Assembly (NCBI GenBank): GCA_947561715.1
Contig: OX387202.1
Location: 930,001 to 994,000 of the forward strand
Reading direction: 5' to 3'
DNA: 64,000 nucleotides
Origin: Ascidia mentula
Taxonomy: Eukaryota; Chordata; Ascidiacea; Phlebobranchia; Ascidiidae
Below the pieces are notes generated by a model. It made no database searches and was not told the origin of the DNA. It saw only the letters and a list, made by a program, of their open reading frames with translations. Position 1 is the first letter of the stretch. Each line of letters opens with the position of its first letter. Shown here piece after piece: positions 53,601 to 60,043 of the stretch. The position numbers and the translations under genes are program-made.

Positions 53601-53774
53601 CATACAACTTACTGGTTTCTTAAGTTGCGATATGGAATTTGCAATCTTACAGATTCCACCACTTGTCATCTTCCAATTCCCCAGAGACGGATTCTCAATC
53701 CACGGAATACATGAAGCAATAGCAGATGCACTTTCATCATCAACTGTGTTCTCATCAAGATTCAACGATGACAT
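14519..53774 (-). CDS. NLR-type receptor: LRR exon array, ZU5-UPA (FIIND-like), RHIM-like tail; 5' end not found
   Basis: Minus-strand exons with GT-AG borders can be chained from 53774 to 14519: twenty 162-bp LRR exons, four three-exon LRR cassettes, two divergent LRR exons (17805-17644, 17561-17439), ZU5 (17255-17094, 16746-16636, 16229-16132), UPA (16043-15861, 15316-15085) and a tail (15002-14939, 14646-14519). All LRR exons are phase 0 and the later phases match at each join. The LRRs are of the ribonuclease-inhibitor type found in NLRs; the LRR then ZU5-UPA order matches NLRP1 (LRR-FIIND) or PIDD. An intracellular sensor is the natural inference. No NACHT or N-terminal effector domain was seen. 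Only one ZU5-UPA module exists in the window, which favours one giant gene over many, but fused tandem paralogues are possible. Exon calls need transcript support. Confidence 0.6.
14939..15002 (-). CDS. NLR linker exon after UPA
   Basis: A 64-bp exon (EDTMRQISSAHPESQRPLPNK) between acceptor TTTTTTTGCAG and donor GTATGA. If the donor is not used, the frame continues to a stop at 14823 with a strongly hydrophobic tail (Ile/Phe/Leu-rich), giving an alternative membrane-anchor-like end. Splicing to 14646 keeps the frame and is preferred. Confidence 0.5.
15085..15316 (-). CDS. NLR exon: UPA domain, second half
   Basis: Acceptor TTTCTTTAG, donor CAA/GTAAGA, 232 bp. It begins with one base that completes the Arg codon of the previous exon, giving LR-SDENEAKLTLGSETG. 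The beta-rich sequence (VTFSKNQIKLVHVF, VDVNLDF, NFIVDVN) fits the second half of a UPA domain. Confidence 0.65.
15861..16043 (-). CDS. NLR exon: UPA domain, first half
   Basis: Acceptor TTTGTTCACAG, donor AAG/GTGAAC, 183 bp. Joined to the previous exon it reads HFTW-FHVITETIFGWSK, then KFLICDNLELN. This is the order expected after the processing-site region of ZU5-UPA modules. Phases match on both sides. Confidence 0.6.
16132..16229 (-). CDS. NLR exon: end of ZU5 with HFT motif
   Basis: Branch-point-like CTAACAAC, acceptor TTAAG, donor TTG/GTAAGT, 98 bp. It encodes VETSQDSETWEDCQTLF and ends KITFEVTHFTW. The HF-T triplet stands where FIIND and PIDD proteins cut themselves between Phe and Ser; here the following residue is Thr. 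Confidence 0.65.
16636..16746 (-). CDS. NLR exon: ZU5 middle part
   Basis: Acceptor TTCCACAG, donor ACA/GTAAGT, 111 bp, phase 0 at both ends. It encodes ITPLFYCGPSGLKFTKDV then TITLPTCF, an excellent match to the ZU5 signature (PLVxCGPxGLxFxxPVxLxLPxC). Confidence 0.85.
17094..17255 (-). CDS. NLR exon: ZU5 first part
   Basis: Acceptor ATTTACAG, donor AGC/GTATGT, 162 bp, phase 0. It encodes VGVEGGKLEVMGCVVDIPPK, the first ZU5 strands (GGxLxxxxxxVxIPxxAL). Same length as the LRR exons, but unrelated in sequence. Confidence 0.85.
17439..17561 (-). CDS. NLR last LRR exon
   Basis: Acceptor TTGTTTAG, ATGTTGTTTCTTGATCTGAG, donor AAG/GTAGAA, 41 codons. MLFLDLRSNDLTDESAESLA is a good LRR; the second repeat is degenerate (KIVELFVDKLMDSFRWK). 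It joins in phase to the ZU5 exon. Confidence 0.65.
17644..17805 (-). CDS. NLR divergent LRR exon
   Basis: A 162-bp exon (acceptor TTATTCAG, donor TCT/GTAAGA) encoding MRKLDLSGNKIGDSGAAALA and IAELGLDKCGIGDEVVEIL. It is closer to the general NLR LRR consensus than to the amplified array and may represent the ancestral pair. Confidence 0.75.
18074..18144. repeat. 71-nt intronic hairpin
   Basis: Arms 18074-18098 and 18120-18144 pair at 23 of 25 positions (core AGAAACTTTCGTTT / AAACGAAAGTTTCT, perfect) with a 21-nt loop. It sits in the NLR intron between 19048 and 17805. The size is in the range of a miRNA precursor, but a foldback repeat is equally possible. Confidence 0.6.
19048..19209 (-). 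CDS. LRR array exon 1 (3'-most)
   Basis: 162 bp, CAG/ATGACG to CCA/GTAAGT. First repeat LNLDWNAVDDKSA, second LSLRGCKMTSGG. The following intron (19210-19600) has its only close relative near 53775-54600, at the far end of the array. Confidence 0.85.
20169..20486 (-). other. Conserved intronic block of cassette 1
   Basis: A 318-bp frame (106 codons with stop; MQNACIQNCATTVCP) whose sequence recurs near 25540-25750 and 36190-36420, upstream of the other cassettes. The frame is interrupted in the 25.6-kb copy, so it is probably duplicated intron and not an exon. Confidence 0.4.
20526..21315 (-). CDS. LRR cassette 1 (three exons)
   Basis: Exons 21315-21145 (171 bp, MECLDISGNLVSKSLISSIM...), 20943-20890 (54 bp, MLAKKEDMTTMFVDSVFE) and 20681-20526 (156 bp, IDSIPNQLTVNGDEEALALS). 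All are phase 0 with GT-AG borders; the first donor, GTTACC, is weak. The third exon has LRR-like strands (LELTMGNINGNAIQEVAAAI). Lies between arrays of 162-bp exons. Confidence 0.65.
21814..21975 (-). CDS. LRR array exon 2
   Basis: 162 bp, phase 0. LNLDYNTVDDDGASA and LSLRDCKMTSGG; Tyr at the exposed first-repeat position. The distance to the next exon upstream is 652 bp, shorter than the usual 886. Confidence 0.85.
22082..22135 (+). other. tRNA-like relic in the repeated intron
   Basis: GGTAGCTCAGTTAG matches the tRNA A box and, about 25 nt on, AACACGAATCAC resembles a decayed B box. Similar sequences occur once per intron unit (near 27120, 30725, 37990, 41875 and 42535), so this is a SINE- or tRNA-derived relic carried along by exon duplication. 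It is not a functional tRNA gene: no full cloverleaf is present. Confidence 0.4.
22466..22627 (-). CDS. LRR array exon 3
   Basis: 162 bp, phase 0. LNLDCNTVDDESA and LSLRDCKMTSGG. The 3' end reads SQLTKPVCC, with donor CCA/GTATGT instead of GTAAGT. Confidence 0.85.
23351..23512 (-). CDS. LRR array exon 4
   Basis: 162 bp, phase 0. LNLDRNKVDDESA and LSLRYCKMTSGG; Arg and Tyr at the exposed positions, and GICEVANS in place of GICKIANS. Confidence 0.85.
24237..24398 (-). CDS. LRR array exon 5
   Basis: 162 bp, phase 0. LNLDCNTVDDESA and LSLRDCKMTSGG; same exposed residues as exon 3, one 886-bp unit from exon 4. Confidence 0.85.
25076..25482 (-). mobile_element. Possible solo LTR, copy 1
   Basis: A 407-bp block that on the minus strand starts TGTTAATACT and ends GTTGCTACA (TG...CA). 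It interrupts the intron unit where another LRR exon would be expected. An equally long, nearly identical block lies at 35734-36140 with the same flanks, so it was carried by a block duplication. No target duplication is evident, hence the low confidence. Confidence 0.3.
25800..26590 (-). CDS. LRR cassette 2 (three exons)
   Basis: Exons 26590-26420 (MESWDISGNLVSKSQLPLIM...), 26218-26165 (TLAKKEDITTKFVDSVFE; begins with Thr, so no internal ATG start) and 25955-25800 (IDSIPNQLTVNGDEEAFAFS). Phase 0 throughout. The block with the upstream LTR-like piece matches 35.5-37.6 kb. Confidence 0.65.
27741..27902 (-). CDS. LRR array exon 6
   Basis: 162 bp, phase 0. LNLDCNTVDDESA and LSLRGCKMTSGG. Confidence 0.85.
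28624..28785 (-). CDS. LRR array exon 7
   Basis: 162 bp, phase 0. LKLDCNTVDDESA and LSLRVCKMTSGG; Val at the second exposed position is unique in the array. Confidence 0.85.
29415..30204 (-). CDS. LRR cassette 3 (three exons)
   Basis: Exons 30204-30034 (MECLDISGNLVSKSQLPLIM...), 29832-29779 (TLAKKEDITTKFVDSVFE) and 29570-29415 (IDSIPNKLAVFGDEEACALS). Phase 0. The third exon is the most divergent of the four copies. The conserved intronic block of the other cassettes is missing here. Confidence 0.65.
31353..31514 (-). CDS. LRR array exon 8
   Basis: 162 bp, phase 0. LNLDCNTVDDESA and LSLRGCPMTSGG; Pro in place of Lys, and GICKIVNS in place of GICKIANS. Confidence 0.85.
32239..32400 (-). CDS. 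LRR array exon 9
   Basis: 162 bp, phase 0. Starts MSSLNLDCNTV; second repeat LSLRYCKMRSGG. Confidence 0.85.
33125..33286 (-). CDS. LRR array exon 10
   Basis: 162 bp, phase 0. LNLDGNTVDDESA and LSLRGCKMTSGG; Gly at the exposed first-repeat position. Confidence 0.85.
34012..34173 (-). CDS. LRR array exon 11
   Basis: 162 bp, phase 0. LNLDWNTVDDESA and LSLRGCKMTSGG. Confidence 0.85.
34897..35058 (-). CDS. LRR array exon 12
   Basis: 162 bp, phase 0. LKLDGNTVDDESA and LSLRDCKMTSGG. Fifth member of an unbroken run spaced 885-887 bp (31514 to 35058). Confidence 0.85.
35734..36140 (-). mobile_element. Possible solo LTR, copy 2
   Basis: Second copy of the 407-bp TG...CA block at 25076-25482, in the same position relative to an LRR cassette. 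It differs at only a few positions, so the block duplication that copied it is fairly recent. Confidence 0.3.
36458..37247 (-). CDS. LRR cassette 4 (three exons)
   Basis: Exons 37247-37077 (MESLDISGNLVSKSQLPLIM...), 36875-36822 (MLAKKEDMTTMFVDSVFE) and 36613-36458 (IDSIPNQLTVFGNEEPFALS). Phase 0. Lies 5' of array exons 8-12 and 3' of exon 13. Confidence 0.65.
37723..37884 (-). CDS. LRR array exon 13
   Basis: 162 bp, phase 0. LNLDWNTVDDESA and LSLERCKVTSGG. The ERCKV variant is shared only with exon 16 (43319), marking the 3' ends of the two large duplicated segments. Confidence 0.85.
38908..39176 (+). mobile_element. Solo LTR of Ty1/copia element
   Basis: A single LTR at the exact site where the second segmental copy holds a complete LTR-interior-LTR element. 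It resembles the 3' LTR (48185 on) more than the 5' LTR. The simplest history is insertion before the duplication, then LTR-LTR recombination here. The exact 3' border is not resolved. Confidence 0.75.
39180..40200. repeat. Dispersed repeat, copy in duplication 1
   Basis: About 1 kb directly after the solo LTR, containing AACAGCACCCTGTTCCAATT, CAGTAAAACTGCCCCAAACA and GGTTACTCGGCCACCTTA. Related sequence recurs at 48460-49460 (segmental copy), in inverted orientation inside the 836-bp elements near 54950 and 56840, and near 61590. No coding capacity is recognised; the minus frame at 39822-40043 is probably by chance. Confidence 0.5.
40200..41606. other. Non-coding part of segmental copy 1
   Basis: Starts with intron-like sequence of the LRR units (CGGACCTACTGGATCC). 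The rest is unique to the two segmental copies, with no frame or motif recognised. It holds the empty site of the hAT MITE (single AGTGTCAC at about 41116-41123). Confidence 0.5.
41607..41768 (-). CDS. LRR array exon 14
   Basis: 162 bp, phase 0. LNLDWNTVNDESA and LSLNGCWMTSGG. The NGCWM variant is shared only with exon 17 (51631). Confidence 0.85.
42262..42423 (-). CDS. LRR array exon 15
   Basis: 162 bp, phase 0. Begins VTSLNLDYNTFDD (GTG instead of ATG, which shows these ATGs are internal residues and not starts); second repeat LSLRNCKMTSGG. Confidence 0.85.
43158..43319 (-). CDS. LRR array exon 16
   Basis: 162 bp, phase 0. LNLDWNTFDDESA and LSLERCKVTSGG; partner of exon 13. Confidence 0.85.
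44325..44607 (+). repeat. 5' LTR with spliced-leader-like sequence
   Basis: Starts TGACTTT and ends TTTTCA next to the primer site. It contains a TATA-like TTATATG (44483-44489) and, 30 nt further, ATTCTATTTGAATAAG (44514-44529) followed by GT. The palindrome TGCACATGTGTGCA follows. The other two LTR copies have a diverged version of the 16-mer but keep the palindrome. Confidence 0.85.
48185..48457 (+). repeat. 3' LTR of the copia element
   Basis: Aligned with the 5' LTR from TATTTGACTTT to AGAATAAGATAA. It is closer to the solo LTR at 38908 than to its own 5' partner. Confidence 0.8.
48460..49460. repeat. Dispersed repeat, copy in duplication 2
   Basis: Segmental counterpart of 39180-40200 with only scattered differences. 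Confidence 0.5.
50388..50978. mobile_element. hAT-type MITE, 591 bp
   Basis: Terminal inverted repeats CAGGGGCGTATCCAGG and CCTGGATACGCCCATG (15 of 16 pairing) are flanked by 8-bp direct repeats AGTGTCAC (50380-50387 and 50979-50986). The paralogous segment at about 41116-41123 has a single AGTGTCAC, the empty site. An 8-bp target duplication is typical of hAT transposons. The interior has no transposase; it carries four tandem 20-bp units of the type TGTTTGGTAACAATG (about 50727-50806). Confidence 0.95.
51470..51631 (-). CDS. LRR array exon 17
   Basis: 162 bp, phase 0. LNLDYNTVDDESA and LSLNGCWMTSGG; partner of exon 14, but with Tyr at the first exposed position. Confidence 0.85.
52353..52514 (-). 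CDS. LRR array exon 18
   Basis: 162 bp, phase 0. ISSLNLDGNKVDDESA, CSQWIENLSLTDCEM and SQLKKQ. It starts with ATA (Ile), so initiation here is excluded. Confidence 0.85.
52983..53144 (-). CDS. LRR array exon 19
   Basis: 162 bp, phase 0. ISSLNLDGNKVDDESA and IDYLSLRGCKM. Exactly 630 bp from exons 18 and 20, in a second, younger tandem unit with its own intron sequence. Confidence 0.85.
53613..53774 (-). CDS. LRR array exon 20 (5'-most found)
   Basis: 162 bp, phase 0. MSSLNLDENTVDDESA and CIPWIENPSLGNWKM; the second repeat is the most divergent (Pro in the strand, Trp for Cys). The acceptor CAG is present, so at least one more exon lies upstream, but none was recognised. Confidence 0.8.
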
Positions 53775-53983
53775 CTGAAATAAGTGAAAAATTAATGGAA
53801 CTAATTTTTATGATGCAGATACTATCAAGGACAAACCCAAATAGATTCGATGAATGGTAGCCAAGTTTTAATATTCATGGACAAATATTTATTAGAGCAT
53901 AAAATGATAGTTGTGTTATATAGCAGTGAAGTTAATGTGTTTTATCAAATCATCTATAATGATATGACACTGCTACTAACACT

Positions 53984-54497
53984 TAGGGATGGGCAATATA
54001 GAATAATAAACTATTCTAGAACATTCTAGAATAGTTATATCGAATCCAGAATACCAAATCCTATTCTGTTTTTGTTTTAGCTTGTGCATTGAAGCACAAT
54101 AATCATAAAAGATTTTCTCACAGGACTCCAACAACAAAGCACAATCAAAGAATAAATTTATTGCACTGTAATATATTTGGGCTCTCTATGTGCTTGCCTT
54201 CCAAGCGACAACATAATTTTGTGGCTGTCAAACCTGCACGTCACAACCGTAGCAGAAGATTAACTAAAAAAGATACGCACCGTATTTACACGATTGTAAG
54301 CCGCGGCTTATAAAGTTGTTTAAGCTACCATTTGTGATGCTTACAATCAAGGGCGACTTATATTATTTAATGTCAAGTTTGTCTGCGTCAAGTTTCAATG
54401 AAATTCACCTTTAACTCGCTTTGTCGACACAATACATTTGATCAAACACAGTTATTAGTGTACCTGACAATTTTAAACGACAGATTGCCCATCCCTA
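53984..54497. mobile_element. hAT-like nonautonomous element, 514 bp
   Basis: Inverted ends TAGGGATGGGCAAT and ATTGCCCATCCCTA; flanks CTAACACT (53976-53983) and CTGACACT (54498-54505) form an 8-bp target duplication with one mismatch. The paralogous intron near 19405-19425 reads GCTACTGACACTACAATAA without the element. No transposase inside. Confidence 0.85.
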
Positions 54498-54760
54498 CTG
54501 ACACTCCAATAACGGTGCAGTAATTTCCCATTGTTTTATCAGGAACAACGTAAAAATGGTGAATTTCAATTTAAAGCACAAATGCCAATCATTTAACGTT
54601 GCATAATAATCATGTTGGCCGCAACAAATTATAGACCATAATGATGGTAGGCGATTTCTGGAAGTTTATCAAACTGTTTGATTTTTTTCTCTTAAATACT
54701 GAATTTCACCTTTCAATGAATGCAATTTGTTCGCAGATGGACAAACTGTTGTTGCAGACT

Positions 54761-55596
54761 TTGAAGGACGCATATTGGTATTTCTATGAAAATTAGTTTT
54801 GGTGCTGGGAAATGCCCACCGTGTAGACCTGTGTCACAATGCAAAGTCATGCATCACCAAGCAAAGCAGTGACGCAATTAAGTTAAATTTACGGTTGAAT
54901 GAGCGCACATGTGCATGCTGTTGTCATGGCGAATTTTAAGGTGTTTGGGGCAGTTTTAGTGTGGTTTTGAGCTATTCCAATTAGGTAGTAACTTGCTGGT
55001 GGGTGCTGCTGAAATTTATGTTGAAAATGGAGCAAAAAAATCAGGCTGTGTTTGTGGCAAAATGAATCGTTTAAGTGTCCAATCATTTGTGATTTTATGA
55101 AAGATCCATTTCATATCTACAAATTTTGATCAAAATTAGTCTCCGAAAAAATGGTTTAGCCACCCCCCTAGGGCCATTTGCCCCCCTGGTTACTCAATAT
55201 TTTGGTTAAAAGAGCAACCAAAAATGGAACTGGATTTTGCAGAAAAATGAATCGTTCAACTACCCACTCATTTGCATTTTTTTGTAAGTTCCAACTCTTC
55301 TCTATGCGATGGCATCAAATTTAGTTGCTGAAAAAGTGTCTATGCCCTCCCCCAAGGGCTGGGTATACCCCCCTGTTGGTCATATGATCTTCCAGGAGGC
55401 CCAAAAAGTCCTTGCTCTGTACAGTCTCATCCAGGAGCAATTTTTTTTTTTTCAACTTTGTACAATTCCAGGTCCCTATGTAAGTCACAAGACCCATCAA
55501 CGGTCATTGGGAAACAAGCGGAACAGTCGCTAGATGCATTACAGCCGAGGGCCTTGAACACAGGATTTCTCCTATCTAATACCCATATAGGTCCTT
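54761..55596. mobile_element. 836-bp TIR element, copy 1
   Basis: Ends AAGGACGCATATTGGTATT and, inverted, AAGGACCTATATGGGTATT (16 of 19 match). It has the same length as the copy at 56652-57487 and no difference was noticed. The interior contains inverted relatives of the dispersed repeat at 39.4 kb. The short frames inside (for example 55309-55533) are identical in both copies and unrecognised. Confidence 0.7.
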
Positions 55597-56651
55597 AAGG
55601 CGAAATGTCAAATTTTTTAAATGGTGAAATAGACATTAAATTTACACTGAAATATGTTTATTTATGTAAGTTAAACATCATGGGAGGATTTTAAACCAGC
55701 TCCAGTCATCAGTCGCCACCTAGTGACAAAAATGAATTTTTTCAATGCCCTAATGTACATAAAGTATGGGGTCTGTTGCTTGACTTTCAGCTTTCAAACA
55801 ACTTGAAATATAGCTTAAAATGCATGCATTTCCTCTATTGTCATTCCGCAACACATTTTGAGTCATTTATAACACATAGTTTTTGCAATGTATTGTTCAT
55901 TCGTCATGGCATTTGTTGCATGTGCTGTCTTTCACAGCATCCATTCTTTTGTTGACCTATTTTGCAAAATCTTGAATTAAAGGCTATTTCATCTTGTTTA
56001 GTTATAATACATAAAATATAATTATTTTGTGGCCTAAGTACTGTATTTATTGCCACAGAAAGAAGTGGTCCAATGCCGGTGGGTGATACTTCATACGAAA
56101 GGATTCCAATAAACCCACTGCTGAAACTGCCGCAACCAACAATGTATTTCCTGTATGTACTGCACTTGTTGACATGTACAGTAGTTCCTAATTGTGTTTG
56201 GGCCATTAAATTTCAATACAAAACACTTTGCAAGGTCTTGTAGGCCACTTAACAGCACTTTTTTCATGTCATTTTCATGCTTTGGAGATAGCCATGATTT
56301 CTTACCATTATGCATGTGACTAATTAGCCTTGAATATTGATTAATTGAAACTTTTGTTGTGTCATTGAGCATGTGTGCATACAAATGGGTGTTGCCATGA
56401 CTGGTGCATGATGTTTCGGTGTAATTTATGTGAACCGCTTAAGGTCGGTGGCATCATTTTCTGCCTATTAGCTGTACTGCTTGTAGCCCTGCTGATAAGG
56501 CCATTTTCTGTTGTTTTGGGGGGTGTTGGTAAAACAGCCATAACTCTGGGATCGATGATCAACCAGGTGTGAAACTTCACATTGTGATAGGTGAATGTCC
56601 CATATACTTTGCGGCTTAGGCCAATTGGGAATCTGGTGCATTGGCCTCCTA
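55597..56651 (-). other. Spacer between the twin elements
   Basis: Three overlapping minus-strand frames of about 100 codons (56664-56362, 56384-56091, 56206-55904) in different phases suggest a decayed or intron-split minus-strand gene; no domain is recognised. It may belong to the same decayed transposase as 58.2-59.6 kb. Confidence 0.3.
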
Positions 56652-57487
56652 TTGAAGGACGCATATTGGTATTTCTATGAAAATTAGTTTTGGTGCTGGG
56701 AAATGCCCACCGTGTAGACCTGTGTCACAATGCAAAGTCATGCATCACCAAGCAAAGCAGTGACGCAATTAAGTTAAATTTACGGTTGAATGAGCGCACA
56801 TGTGCATGCTGTTGTCATGGCGAATTTTAAGGTGTTTGGGGCAGTTTTAGTGTGGTTTTGAGCTATTCCAATTAGGTAGTAACTTGCTGGTGGGTGCTGC
56901 TGAAATTTATGTTGAAAATGGAGCAAAAAAATCAGGCTGTGTTTGTGGCAAAATGAATCGTTTAAGTGTCCAATCATTTGTGATTTTATGAAAGATCCAT
57001 TTCATATCTACAAATTTTGATCAAAATTAGTCTCCGAAAAAATGGTTTAGCCACCCCCCTAGGGCCATTTGCCCCCCTGGTTACTCAATATTTTGGTTAA
57101 AAGAGCAACCAAAAATGGAACTGGATTTTGCAGAAAAATGAATCGTTCAACTACCCACTCATTTGCATTTTTTTGTAAGTTCCAACTCTTCTCTATGCGA
57201 TGGCATCAAATTTAGTTGCTGAAAAAGTGTCTATGCCCTCCCCCAAGGGCTGGGTATACCCCCCTGTTGGTCATATGATCTTCCAGGAGGCCCAAAAAGT
57301 CCTTGCTCTGTACAGTCTCATCCAGGAGCAATTTTTTTTTTTTCAACTTTGTACAATTCCAGGTCCCTATGTAAGTCACAAGACCCATCAACGGTCATTG
57401 GGAAACAAGCGGAACAGTCGCTAGATGCATTACAGCCGAGGGCCTTGAACACAGGATTTCTCCTATCTAATACCCATATAGGTCCTT
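56652..57487. mobile_element. 836-bp TIR element, copy 2
   Basis: Same element and orientation as 54761-55596, offset by 1891 bp. Near-identity means either a recent local transposition or a recent tandem duplication of a 1.9-kb unit. Confidence 0.7.
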
Positions 57488-58237
57488 TAGTACATGCATT
57501 CTGCTTATTTACATCATTCAGTTTTATCAAAAGTCACTTTATGAATAAGTTGAATTTAATGATTTTTTCAACTTAAAATCAACTTTAGTCTACACATACC
57601 GGACTTGCTTGATTCTGGCAAACATTTGAACTGCTACCATCATATTTCCGATCCATTCTAGTTGCTATTGATGCCAAATTATTAAAACAGTTTTGGTCAA
57701 TTCAACAAGTGCTACATCTTTTTACCTTCATGTGTCACAAAAATTTGTTTTCTGCAAAACAAAATGCTTGTCATTTTCATTAAACAGACAAAAATTCTTT
57801 CCAATAAATGATGCTATATATATATAACAATACTTTGAAACAGGTAGAAAAATAAATATAATATAACAGTGTATCTTACTGCCAATTGAAACTCACTTTA
57901 AAAAACTTGGCCTACTTTCAGTCAATTTCATAAAATAGATCGAAGTGTAAGCCAAAAGGATAAGAGTGGTCTTAAAGTTAGCCAACTTTTTAAAATGACT
58001 GAAATTGAATCAGAAACTTTTTGTAGCTTTGCTAAGGCCAATGTGGTTTGTCATAAGTCAGGTAAGAACAGCTTAAAATGAGAAACTCTTGGATTTGTAC
58101 ATGATCAATTTATTTCTGGTTAAACTAAGCATATGGTTATGGTAGCATATCAAAATCACAGAGAGGAATTGACGAATATTTCAATCTTTTATTGAAAGAT
58201 GCAAGTTTTTTTGGTACATTCACAGCAATCTCACATT
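57488..58237. other. No gene recognised
   Basis: AT-rich spacer with a short TA run near 57816. Nothing else is supported. Confidence 0.4.
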
Positions 58238-59619
58238 TTACTCCTTTGAAAATAAAGTACTGCAATCAGATTTAATTGGGATGTTCAAGTTCTCATCAAC
58301 TGATATGTCGCAAAAATGGCTCAGAAAAAAATAAACCACTCTTAGAGCTGGTGCTTGAAGTTCATCTTGTGGCGATGTGACCTTATATGAATTGACATAT
58401 TCAACAACAAATTGAGTCACACAAGTGTTCACTATAGGACAAAACACACTGTGCTTTTTAAATACATGCAACACCTCTCCAAAGACAGGTAAATTGTGTT
58501 TAGACCCAATTATCACAAAGCATGAAGGCTTGTACATTACCTGATTCATTTTCACCCATTTCACACAAAAACTGTTCTGGCCACACTGCTTGGATTTATC
58601 AAAATCTCTAACACAGTTTTCTGTTTTGTTCCAGCCATAAGCTGGACCACATTGAAGTTTGCACTCAAATATTTTTTTAACAAAATTAAATGCCATACAC
58701 TGATGCCGCAAACAACTTGTGCTTTGTTTCATACAACATGCACCAGAAGCGGACAGGAGAGCCTAGCTGGCGTACATCATTGGGTATGTGAATTAGGTAA
58801 TGTTGTTGTGGTATAATATTTTTGTTGGGAAATACCTTTTCGAAGAATTCCAAATGAAAAGAAATACACTGCTCAAGGTATGGTAGTTGCTCACTACCAA
58901 TTTTTGGTGATGTTACAATACTAATTATTTTTAAAAGAAGCACCAGATCCCCAAAAAGAAAAGGCAACAAACGGCCAAACAACACCATCTGATGCACACT
59001 GTCGAAGGGTTCCTTTTGTAAGATGTTTTTGCTGAATTATGCTCGGTTGATTTGTCTAAATAACTATAGAAAAAATTTGATAAACGTTCGTTCAGCTGTG
59101 CACAGGTAAACCTTTTCTCAAGAAAGAAGTATTGTTCCAATATAAGTTTCACCATGTATGTTAACAGCCTTCAAAGATGACATGGATGATATTGATCCCA
59201 AATTGAAGTGAGGAGTCTGTGTCAAGATTTTCACACTGCAACATGTGGTTATGTTTGTTTCTTGAAATGAAATCTCCCAAAGAATTATGCTTGTGAATAT
59301 CTTCAAATGTTGCCATGCAATGCCTGCAGGTAACTTCCTTACATATTACATACTTCCATTTCATCAAAAAATGACAAAATTTTGATTGTCAAGTATAACA
59401 CGTCCACACATTACCCACTCAAACATAGAATAATTCATAAACAATGAACACTGAATGCTTTATAAGCGACTCTATTATGTCACAAACTTGCTTACAATTG
59501 ACCCGTCAACAACACATGCATGTATGAACAAGATAGGAATCATATGTATATAGTTGATCAGTGTGTTTGATACATTTTATGCATGAGCAAGGCGTGGGTG
59601 TTTTCCTTGTGGTTGTCAT
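58238..59619 (-). pseudogene. Decayed DNA-transposon gene (TNP2-like family)
   Basis: Minus-strand pieces in several frames. A start at 59619 gives MTTTRKTPTPCSCIKCIKHT, then KWKYVICKEVTCRHCMATFE and ISRNKHNHMLQC (zinc-binding type), and further on LPYLEQCISFHLEFFEK, QQHYLIHIPNDVRQLGSP and VRFWCMLYETKHKLF. The last two match the well-known KHHxLxHYPxxIxxxGPxxxxWCMRFExKH segment of invertebrate TNP2/EnSpm-like transposase proteins. The frame shifts near 58725, after KHKLF. The DDE core between the zinc part and this segment is missing or unrecognisable. Some of the frame changes may be introns. Confidence 0.5.
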
Positions 59620-60043
59620 TTTCGGAGAAGTGCAATGCGGTAAGTGGCTGCGGTATTTTTTTTTGTTATTTACTGCATGGTTTTCATGAAGTTTTTCATA
59701 TTTGTGTATTGTTAGCAATCTTTTTAAGACCTGCAATGTTTTCAATTTATTTTGCACGCGATCAGAATGGATAGATTTTTAAATCAATTGGAAATTGACA
59801 GTCATGTAAAGATTTTGTTGGTAAATATAAGGCACCTTTTCTAAATGTGTATATGTTTGTCAAATATTTGCAAAAGAACAGTGGTTCGCAACTTTTTTTG
59901 GTCCCTGTATATCTTAAGAGTTTACAGACTTTGTGGCATGAAACTTGAAAGGTAAGAATGTAATCTTTGGGTTTTTGTAAACAGTATGCCCTGTACAAAA
60001 ATCTCATGAGGGAAATTTATAGTATTATTAGGTCCAATTAGCT

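Noticed and set aside
56520-56565. Walker-A-like GGVGKTAI on the plus strand, possible NB-ARC/NACHT start of the NLR
   Set aside because: Wrong strand for the receptor, the frame ends about 14 codons later and no further NTPase motifs follow; likely chance.
54761-57487. LTR retrotransposon with 836-bp LTRs
   Set aside because: The interior of 1055 bp has no primer site, gag or pol, and the repeats have inverted ends of their own, which fits a TIR element better.
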